Positions 7,507 to 12,598 of a stretch of 12,598 bases of DNA are shown here, one piece after another. The DNA comes from Rubrivivax sp. (lineage in GTDB: Bacteria > Pseudomonadota > Gammaproteobacteria > Burkholderiales > Burkholderiaceae). The translations under genes were made by a program, and so were the position numbers. The stretch lies in NCBI GenBank assembly GCA_004211235.1, contig SEEY01000043.1, forward strand, positions 1-12,598. The letters are read 5' to 3'. Positions within the stretch are counted from its first letter, which is position 1. Every line of letters starts with the position of its first letter. Below the pieces are notes generated by a model. It saw only the letters and a program-made list of their open reading frames with translations. It was not told where the DNA came from and did not search any database.

Positions 7507-7704
7507 CTATGGGAGCCTTCGGCCGACCATCGCGCAGGCCGGGCAGAAGCCGAACAGGCCCGACAACACGAGGCCGCCCGCGCCGGCGGCGATCAGCCAG
7601 CCAGCCAAGCCGCCGACCATGACGACGCCCGCCCCGGCGACGGCCGCCCCCAGCACGACGCGCAGCACGCGTTCCCCGTTCGGCACATTCTTCACATAGA
7701 CCAT
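7507..7704 (-). CDS. DUF2892 (YgaP-like) small inner-membrane protein
   Basis: The 65-residue protein opens with NVPNGERVLRVVLG, the amphipathic entry of DUF2892 proteins. Two hydrophobic segments follow (about 15-31 and 33-50). It ends in GFCPACAMVGRRLP, with the family's LFGFCP motif and a CPAC cysteine pair (C54, C57). The start is the ATG at 7704, with GGGAG about 12 bases before it. It belongs to a widespread family of unknown function, sometimes fused to rhodanese domains as in YgaP. The stop is two bases from the sigma factor start. That tight link, the membrane location and the paired cysteines make it a candidate sensor or modulator of the sigma factor. This is inference, as it does not resemble known anti-sigma factors. 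Confidence 0.85.
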   Translation of the reverse strand: MVYVKNVPNGERVLRVVLGAAVAGAGVVMVGGLAGWLIAAGAGGLVLSGLFGFCPACAMVGRRLP

Positions 7705-7733
7705 GGCGCAACTCCCAGTGTTCGAGGACGACC

Positions 7734-7753
7734 CCCGGCAGCTAAGAGCCGGG
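7734..7753. repeat. Inverted repeat between the AraC-type gene and the DUF2892 gene
   Basis: CCCGGC (7734-7739) and GCCGGG (7748-7753) make a 6-bp stem with an 8-base loop, 38 bases past the AraC-type gene stop. No T run follows on the minus strand, so termination would be weak at best. The 86-bp gap holding it presumably also carries the promoter of the DUF2892/sigma operon, which I cannot place. Confidence 0.35.
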
Positions 7754-7790
7754 CGGAGCGGCAAAGGATTCGCGGCCATCGAAATAATCT

Positions 7791-8609
7791 TCAAGCCCGC
7801 TCGAAGAACCGGCTCGGCGGCATGCCGACCGTGCGCGTCACCATGGCGGTGAAGGCGCTGGCGCTGGCATAGCCCAGCTCCGTGGCGATATGGCTCATCG
7901 GCCGGCCGCGGGCGGCCAGCGTCAGCGCGTGGGCCAGCAGCAGTTGCGAGCGCCACTGCGCAAAGCTGGTGCCGAGCTGCTCGCGGAACAGCCGGCTCAG
8001 CGTGCGCGGGCTGTAGCCGGCCTCCAGTGCCCATTCTTCCAGCCCGGCATGGCGGCCCGGCTCGCGCAGCATGGCCTCGCACAGCCTGCGCAGGCGTTCG
8101 TCCTGCGGCAGGGCGACGCCCAGGGCCAGCGGCCGGGCGCGTTTGAGCTCGGCCAGCACCAGGCCCTCGATGCCGCGGCGGCGCTCGGCGTCGTCGGCGG
8201 TCTCGGGCGGCTGCGGGTCGGGCTCGCCGGGCAGGGCGGCAACGAGTTCGCGCAGCAGGGGCGATACCTCCAGCACCCGGGCCACCCGCCAGGCCTCGCC
8301 CGGCAGCAGCCCCGCGCCGAGGTAGACGGTCCGCAGGTCGCACTGCTCGATGGCCGTCACCGCGTGCACCAGGCAGGGAGGAATCCAGACCGCACGGGAC
8401 GGCGGCACGATGTAGGTTGCCGTCTGGCTGCCCAGCGTGTTCACGCGCACGGCGCCGGTCATCGAGAACACCAGCTGCGCCCAGTCGTGGCAGTGCGGCT
8501 GGATGTCGGTCAAGTGCTCGAGCAGACGCGCCTTGGCACGCAATGGGCGATCCGCCGTGGGCGCAAAGCGCTCGGGTGACAGGGCAGGAATGCTCGGGCG
8601 GCTGGCCAT
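7791..8609 (-). CDS. AraC-family transcriptional regulator with N-terminal cupin domain
   Basis: The 272-residue protein has a cupin-like sensor domain at about 30-110 (HCHDWAQLVFSMTGAVRV; PPSRAVWIPPCLVHAV). An AraC-type double helix-turn-helix follows at about 170-270 (LEEWALEAGYSPRTLSRLFREQ and MSHIATELGYASASAFTAMV, then PSRFF). The ATG at 8609 was chosen because upstream residues in the open frame do not resemble the family. It is divergent from the MFS gene across a 70-bp gap, a classic regulator/efflux arrangement. The layout matches E. coli NimR with its divergent transporter gene nimT, although the transporter here appears to be of another subfamily. The inducer is unknown; a drug or toxic small molecule is a reasonable guess given the MFS and Arr neighbours. 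Confidence 0.92.
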   Translation of the reverse strand: MASRPSIPALSPERFAPTADRPLRAKARLLEHLTDIQPHCHDWAQLVFSMTGAVRVNTLGSQTATYIVPPSRAVWIPPCLVHAVTAIEQCDLRTVYLGAGLLPGEAWRVARVLEVSPLLRELVAALPGEPDPQPPETADDAERRRGIEGLVLAELKRARPLALGVALPQDERLRRLCEAMLREPGRHAGLEEWALEAGYSPRTLSRLFREQLGTSFAQWRSQLLLAHALTLAARGRPMSHIATELGYASASAFTAMVTRTVGMPPSRFFERA

Positions 8610-8628
8610 GGCTGGATTTCGACAGAAC

Positions 8629-8645
8629 TTGACGAACCATCGTAA
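8629..8645. promoter_or_regulatory. Imperfect inverted repeat in the AraC/MFS divergent promoter region
   Basis: In the 70-bp divergent spacer (8610-8679), TTGACGA and TCGTAA flank four bases and are inverted copies except for one missing base. TTGACG would also be an acceptable -35 for the rightward MFS gene, but no good -10 sits 16-18 bases on; TAGAGT at 8667-8672 is too far. It could be the regulator's binding site; the evidence is positional only. Confidence 0.28.
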
Positions 8646-8679
8646 CCGCGCCTGGCGGGCCTTCCCTAGAGTGCGGCGC

Positions 8680-9936
8680 ATGAACACCAAGCTCGCTTCC
8701 ACGCTCGACGCCGGCCTGCAGCGCCGGCGCGACGTCACGACGATCTCGACCATCGGCGTCGCCCACGGCACCTCGCACTTCTTTCACATGCTGCTGCCGC
8801 CGCTGTTCCCGGCCTTCATCCAGGCCTTCGGACTGAGCTATTCGGAACTGGGCCTGCTGGTGACGACCTTCTTCGTCATCTCCGGCGCGGGGCAGGCGGC
8901 GTCCGGCTTCGTCGTCGACCGCATCGGCGCGCGGCCGGTGTTGTTCGCGGCGATGGCCAGCTTCTTCATGGCTTCGGTGGCGGCGGGCCTCGCCCAGGGC
9001 TTCGGCGGACTGATGCTGGCGGCGGCGCTGGCCGGCGTCGGCAACGCGCCCTTCCATCCAGCCGACTTCACCATCCTGAACAAGCGTGTCTCGCAGCCGC
9101 GCCTGGGCCATGCGTTCTCGGTCCACGGCATCAGCGGCAACCTCGGCTGGGCCTTCGCGCCGGTGTTCTCCATCGGCATCGCCGAGGCTACCGGCAACTG
9201 GCGCTTCGCCTACGTCGGCACGGCGCTGATCGCGCTGGCCGTCATGGCGCTGCTGTACTGGCAGCGCGGAGCCATCGACGACCGGCAGGGATCCTGGGGC
9301 CATGCCAAACCTGCGGCCGGCGCCAAGGCCGAGCATCCGATGGCCTTCCTGAAGCTGCCGTCGGTGTGGCTGTGCTTCTCGTTCTTCTTCTGGACGACGG
9401 CGGCGCTGTCGGCCATCCAGAGCTTCGCCAGCCCGGCGCTGCACCAGATCTACGGCCTGCCGCTGGCGCTGACGGCCTATGTCGTCACCGGCTACATGCT
9501 GGCCGGCGCGGCAGGCATGGTCTGCGGCGGCTTTCTCGTCGCCCGGGCCGAGCGGCTGGAACGCGTCATCGCCGTGGCGATGGCCTTTGCCGCCGCCATG
9601 CTGGCGCTGGTCGCAACCGGCGTGCTCCCCGGCGGGCTGGCCGCCGCCGTGGCGGCGCTGGCCGGCTTCGGCACTGGCCTGGCCGGCCCGTCGCGCGACA
9701 TGCTGATCAAGCGCGCCGCGCCGCCCGGGGCGACGGGGCGCGTCTACGGCACGGTCTATTCGGGCCTGGACATCGGCTTCGCGCTCGCCGCACCGGTGTT
9801 CGGCGCCATCCTGGACCACGGCATGCCGCGCGGCGTGTTCGCCGGCTCGGCCGCGGCGCTGATGCTGGGCATCGCGTCGGCGGGCATGGTCGGTCTGGGC
9901 CTGGGCCGGCGTTCCATGGCTGCCGTGCCGGCCTGA
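8680..9936 (+). CDS. MFS transporter, fosmidomycin-resistance (Fsr)-like efflux type
   Basis: The 418-residue protein has about 12 hydrophobic segments and a central hydrophilic loop (about 197-222), the normal MFS layout. The start region reads HGTSHFFHMLLPPLFPAF (29-46), as in Fsr-like transporters. Motif A is present (GFVVDRIGARPVL, 76-88). Loop motifs GNAPFHPADFTILNKRVS (121-138) and FSVHGISGNLGWAFAP (146-161) are characteristic of this subgroup, and the C-terminal half contains SRDMLIKRAAPPGATGRVYG. It probably exports a small toxic molecule by proton antiport. The substrate is not predictable. The ATG at 8680 matches family N-termini although the frame opens earlier. It is divergent from the AraC-type regulator and is followed after 10 bp by arr, so the two form an operon. 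Confidence 0.93.
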   Translation: MNTKLASTLDAGLQRRRDVTTISTIGVAHGTSHFFHMLLPPLFPAFIQAFGLSYSELGLLVTTFFVISGAGQAASGFVVDRIGARPVLFAAMASFFMASVAAGLAQGFGGLMLAAALAGVGNAPFHPADFTILNKRVSQPRLGHAFSVHGISGNLGWAFAPVFSIGIAEATGNWRFAYVGTALIALAVMALLYWQRGAIDDRQGSWGHAKPAAGAKAEHPMAFLKLPSVWLCFSFFFWTTAALSAIQSFASPALHQIYGLPLALTAYVVTGYMLAGAAGMVCGGFLVARAERLERVIAVAMAFAAAMLALVATGVLPGGLAAAVAALAGFGTGLAGPSRDMLIKRAAPPGATGRVYGTVYSGLDIGFALAAPVFGAILDHGMPRGVFAGSAAALMLGIASAGMVGLGLGRRSMAAVPA

Positions 9937-9946
9937 GGCGTTCTCC

Positions 9947-10357
9947 ATGGCCAGCGCTGACGAACCGACGACCTACTACCACGGCACCAAGGCCGACCTG
10001 CAGGTGGGCGACCTCATCCAGGCCGGCCAGCGCTCCAACTACGGCCAGCGCAAGGTGGCCAATCACGTCTACCTGACCGCCACGCTGGACGCCGCGACCT
10101 GGGGCGCCGAGCTGGCCGTGGGCGAGGGACGGGGGCGCATCTACATCGTCGAGCCGACCGGCCCGATCGCGGACGACCCCAACCTGACGGACAGGAAGTT
10201 CCCCGGCAACCCGACCCGGTCCTACCGCTCCCGCGAGCCGCTGAGGGTGACCGGCGAAGTGGTGGACTGGCAGGGCCACTCGGCCGAGCAACTGCAGGCG
10301 ATGCGCGACCATCTCGCGCGGCTGAAGGCGCAGGGCATCGAGGCCGTCGACGACTGA
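9947..10357 (+). CDS. arr: NAD(+)-rifampin ADP-ribosyltransferase (Arr)
   Basis: Arr transfers ADP-ribose from NAD to a hydroxyl of rifamycins and inactivates them. The 136-residue protein is full length for the family. The signature is present throughout: YYHGTKADLQVGDLI at 10-24, then ANHVYLTATLDAATWGAELA, GRIYIVEPTGPIADDPNLTD and KFPGNPTRSYRSREPLRV. Residues H12, Y42 and D77 correspond, at a constant offset of seven, to H19, Y49 and D84 discussed for Mycobacterium smegmatis Arr, so the enzyme looks intact. It begins 10 bp after the MFS stop, so it is probably co-transcribed and under the same AraC-type regulator. Base composition matches the neighbours, and no integron or transposon features are nearby. 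It therefore looks like a resident chromosomal homologue, whose natural substrate may not be rifamycin. Confidence 0.95.
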   Translation: MASADEPTTYYHGTKADLQVGDLIQAGQRSNYGQRKVANHVYLTATLDAATWGAELAVGEGRGRIYIVEPTGPIADDPNLTDRKFPGNPTRSYRSREPLRVTGEVVDWQGHSAEQLQAMRDHLARLKAQGIEAVDD

Positions 10358-10449
10358 CGCCTCCGCGGCGCCGGCGCCTGCGCGGACATCGCCGCACCGC
10401 CCGTACCATCCGCGACACCGCCCGCCCCCCGGGTCGACCGCCGCGCCGC

Positions 10450-11580
10450 ATGAAATTCAAAGACTTCGTCACCTCTCCCAGCCTGGAGAACAAGGCCTTC
10501 CTGGCGCTGCTGATCGCGGTCAGCCTGGCCTTTGCATGGATCCTGCAGCCCTTCTTCGGCGCGGTGTTCTGGGGCGCGGTCATCGCCATCGTCTTCATGC
10601 CGGTCCAGTTGCGGCTGCTCAAGCGCTGGCCCGAGCGGCCCACGCGAGCGGCGCTGGTGACGCTGTCGCTGGTCGTGCTGATGGTCGTGCTGCCGCTGAT
10701 CCTGCTGACCGGCATGCTGGTGAAGGAGGGGGCGGCGCTCTACCGGAGCGTGCAGTCCGGCGAGACGAACTTCGTGCGCTACTTCGAGCAGATCGTCGCG
10801 GTGCTGCCCGCCTGGCTGCACGACCTGCTGGACCACTTCGGCCTCGCAGACATCAACGAGCTGCAGCTGCGCCTCACCGACGCCCTCGGGCGCGGCAGCC
10901 AGGCCATCGCGACCTACGTCTACGGATGGGGCCAGAACGCGCTGGATTTCATCGTCGGCTTCTTCGTCATGCTCTACCTCTCGTTCTTCCTGCTGCGCGA
11001 CGGCATGTCGCTGAGCCGGCGCATCCGTGTGGCCGTGCCGCTGGCGCCGGAGCACCGCAGGAACCTCTCGGCGAAGTTCATCACCGTGATCCGCGCCACC
11101 GTCAAGGGCAACATCCTGGTGGCGGCCGTGCAGGGCGCGCTGGGCGGCCTGGCGTTCTGGTTCTTCGGCATCAAGGGCGCGCTGCTGTGGGCCGTGCTGA
11201 TGGGCTTTCTGTCGCTGTTGCCGGCCATCGGCGCGGCGCTGATCTGGCTGCCGGTGGCGCTGTACTTCATCGTCACCGGGGCGATCTGGCAGGGCGTGGC
11301 GCTGATCGCCTATGGCGTCGTCGTCATCGGTCTCGTCGACAACGTGCTGCGCCCCATCCTCGTCGGCAAGGACACGCAGATGCCCGACTACCTGGTGCTG
11401 ATCTCCACCATCGGCGGCATGGCCGTCTTCGGCATCAACGGCTTCGTCATCGGCCCGGTCATCGCGGCGATGTTCATGGCGGTGTGGGACCTGTTTGCCA
11501 CCGCACGGGAGGAGGCAGCGATGAAACCGCAGCTGCCGCCCGCCGACGTGCCGGCCGATGCCGCGAAGCCCGAGGCTTGA
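10450..11580 (+). CDS. AI-2E family transporter (PerM/TqsA-like permease)
   Basis: The 376-residue inner-membrane protein has about eight hydrophobic segments (roughly 16-34, 36-54, 67-90, 162-183, 220-239, 244-264, 266-296 and 312-347). A soluble region lies near 95-160. Family features include LQPFFGAVFWGAVIAIVF near the start, then FFVMLYLSFFLLRDG (171-185) and GALLWAVLMGFLSLLPAIGA (243-262). It ends with VDNVLRPILVGKDTQMPDYLVLIS (296-319) and GINGFVIGPVIAAM. Members include E. coli TqsA, linked to autoinducer-2 export, but most are uncharacterised, so a quorum-sensing role should not be assumed. A 92-bp gap separates it from arr, and a small DUF4124-like gene follows after 8 bp. Confidence 0.94.
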   Translation: MKFKDFVTSPSLENKAFLALLIAVSLAFAWILQPFFGAVFWGAVIAIVFMPVQLRLLKRWPERPTRAALVTLSLVVLMVVLPLILLTGMLVKEGAALYRSVQSGETNFVRYFEQIVAVLPAWLHDLLDHFGLADINELQLRLTDALGRGSQAIATYVYGWGQNALDFIVGFFVMLYLSFFLLRDGMSLSRRIRVAVPLAPEHRRNLSAKFITVIRATVKGNILVAAVQGALGGLAFWFFGIKGALLWAVLMGFLSLLPAIGAALIWLPVALYFIVTGAIWQGVALIAYGVVVIGLVDNVLRPILVGKDTQMPDYLVLISTIGGMAVFGINGFVIGPVIAAMFMAVWDLFATAREEAAMKPQLPPADVPADAAKPEA

Positions 11581-11588
11581 GGCTCGCC

Positions 11589-11957
11589 ATGTCCATGCGC
11601 AGCTTCGCCATCGTCGGCATCTACCTGGCCGCGCTGGCTCTCGCGTGGCAGAAGCGCGAGCCCTTGCAGGCCTGGGTCGGGTCCATGCAGACGGCCACCG
11701 CAGCGGCGGCCGGCCCCTTGCGCAAATGCGTCAACGGCCCGCAGGTGTCCTACACCAACGCCGCCTGCCCGGCCGGGCACCGGGAGCAGGCGGTGACGGC
11801 GCCGCCCGTGAACGTGCTGCCGGCCACGCCGGTGCCCAGGCCGGCAGACGCGGCGCAGGCCAGCAGCGCGCCGTTGATCCAGCAGGCGCTCGGCATGAAG
11901 CAGGAAGCCACGCTCAAGGACAAGGCCATGGAGCGCGCCATCGACGGGGTGCGCTGA
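11589..11957 (+). CDS. Small membrane-anchored or exported DUF4124-like protein
   Basis: The 122-residue protein begins with a short hydrophobic segment (about 5-19) lacking a clear cleavage site, so it is either anchored or poorly processed. Residues of about 45-64 (LRKCVNGPQVSYTNAACPAG) resemble the DUF4124 core, in which two cysteines bracket a YT/YTD turn and a CP.G ending. The rest is Ala/Pro-rich with a charged C-terminal helix (KQEATLKDKAMERAIDGV). It starts 8 bp after the AI-2E permease gene and is probably in the same operon. An alternative ATG exists two codons downstream. The function is unknown. Confidence 0.75.
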   Translation: MSMRSFAIVGIYLAALALAWQKREPLQAWVGSMQTATAAAAGPLRKCVNGPQVSYTNAACPAGHREQAVTAPPVNVLPATPVPRPADAAQASSAPLIQQALGMKQEATLKDKAMERAIDGVR

Positions 11958-11982
11958 GCAGCCCGGCGGATAAAGTTCCCAC

Positions 11983-12598
11983 ATGACTAGACAAGCTACT
12001 GCTCCACGCCTGGCCGGCCACAAGCTGGTCGAGGCGCTGCTGGCCCAGGGCGTCGACACCGCATTCGGCGTTCCTGGCGAATCCTTCCTGGCCGTGCTCG
12101 ACGGCTTCCACGAGTACCGCGACCGCATCCGCTTCATCGCCTGCCGCCAGGAGGGCGGCGCCGCCTTCATGGCCGAGGCGCAGGGGAAGCTGACCGGCCG
12201 GCCCGGCATCTGCTTCGTCACGCGCGGCCCGGGGGCGACGAACGCCAGCATCGGCCTGCACACGGCCTTCCAGGACAGCACGCCGATGATCCTGTTCATC
12301 GGCCAGGTCGCCAGCGACCAGCGTGACCGCGAGGCCTTCCAGGAGGTCGACTACCGCCAGATGTTCGGCCCCGGCACGCTGGGCATGGCCAAGTGGGTGG
12401 GCGATGTGCATGACGCCGAGCGCCTGCCCGAGTACGTCGCCCGCGCCTTCCACACGGCCATGCAGGGCCGGCCCGGGCCGGTCGTGCTGGTGCTGCCCGA
12501 GGACATGCTGACGGGCCTGACCGATGCCCCGGTGCTGCCGCGCGTCGAGCCCGCACTGGCGTGGCCCGCACCGGGGCATCGGTCAGGCCCGTCAGCAT
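11983..12598 (+). CDS. Thiamine-pyrophosphate-binding enzyme (acetolactate synthase large-subunit-like), partial 5' part
   Basis: Only the N-terminal domain of a normally ~550-residue enzyme is present. Seen are the entry GHKLVEALLAQGVDTAFGVPGESFLAVLD and the cofactor-activating glutamate E57 in CRQEGGAAFMAEAQGKLTGRPG. FVTRGPGATNASIGLHTAFQDSTPMILFIGQV and GRPGPVVLVLPEDML follow. These are hallmarks of the pyrimidine-binding domain of the acetolactate synthase/benzoylformate decarboxylase/sulfoacetaldehyde acetyltransferase superfamily. The substrate cannot be assigned without the C-terminal TPP-binding domain. The genuine sequence stops at about 12567; the last 31 bases are an inverted copy of 12505-12535 and encode artefactual residues. 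The ATG at 11983 is 25 bp after the preceding stop. Confidence 0.88.
   Translation, partial: MTRQATAPRLAGHKLVEALLAQGVDTAFGVPGESFLAVLDGFHEYRDRIRFIACRQEGGAAFMAEAQGKLTGRPGICFVTRGPGATNASIGLHTAFQDSTPMILFIGQVASDQRDREAFQEVDYRQMFGPGTLGMAKWVGDVHDAERLPEYVARAFHTAMQGRPGPVVLVLPEDMLTGLTDAPVLPRVEPALAWPAPGHRSGPSA
12505..12598. repeat. Perfect 31-bp inverted repeat at the right end (fold-back)
   Basis: Bases 12568-12598 are the exact reverse complement of 12505-12535, with a 32-bp spacer. One arm encodes the sensible family sequence PEDMLTGLTDAPV and the other is its inverted copy, which breaks the reading frame's meaning. It has the same architecture as at the left end, so it is most likely a chimeric contig end. 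Confidence 0.9.

Noticed and set aside
7507..9948. Leftward open frame of 813 codons spanning the MFS, AraC and DUF2892 genes
   Set aside because: Only its last 65 codons (the DUF2892 protein) are sensible. The rest is antisense or out of frame with the MFS and AraC genes, and Arg/Gly/His-rich.
10358..10449. Possible terminator after arr (self-complementary GGCGCCGGCGCC at 10367-10378)
   Set aside because: It has no loop outside the palindrome and no T run. At this base composition such GC palindromes are expected by chance. The 92-bp gap holds nothing else I can recognise.
1..12598. Terminal inverted repeats of a linear plasmid, phage or transposon
   Set aside because: The inverted repeats at the two ends are unrelated to each other, each folds on its own end, and both interrupt housekeeping-type genes. 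No transposase, telomere resolvase or phage gene is present.

Overview
The window looks like a chromosomal fragment of a very GC-rich betaproteobacterium, probably a Burkholderiales member of the Rubrivivax/Roseateles/Leptothrix type. That placement rests on codon use and on the kinds of genes present; no rRNA or other marker gene is here to confirm it. The sequence is densely coded, with no gap over 300 bases, and holds no tRNA, rRNA, CRISPR array or transposase gene that I can see.

Layout. A leftward, exported S9-type peptidase gene is cut by the left end (2-1363). Rightward nadB (1499-3103) follows. Eight leftward genes then run from 8609 down to 3104. In transcription order these are an AraC-family regulator, a DUF2892 membrane protein, an ECF-like sigma factor, a secreted protein with three tandem repeats, nadA, a ComFB-family protein, an SPFH/band-7 membrane protein and a small ribbon-helix-helix protein. 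Starting at 8680, rightward genes follow: an MFS transporter, a rifamycin ADP-ribosyltransferase (arr), an AI-2E-family permease, a small DUF4124-like protein, and the first part of a thiamine-pyrophosphate enzyme cut by the right end.

How the genes relate. NadB and NadA catalyse the two consecutive steps from aspartate to quinolinate (NAD synthesis). Here they lie on opposite strands with three unrelated genes between them, and nadC is not in the window. The AraC regulator, MFS transporter and Arr look like a small drug-response module: a divergent regulator with an efflux and modification pair 10 bp apart. DUF2892 and the sigma factor are probably translationally coupled, and the triple-repeat exported protein downstream may belong to the same regulon. 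The SPFH and ribbon-helix-helix genes form a tight pair behind a 20-bp near-palindrome that could be an autoregulatory operator.

Caution. Both ends carry perfect inverted repeats (1-56 with 190-245; 12505-12535 with 12568-12598) that interrupt conserved protein families. They look like fold-back chimeras at the ends of an assembled contig, so the terminal bases should not be read as genuine gene sequence.
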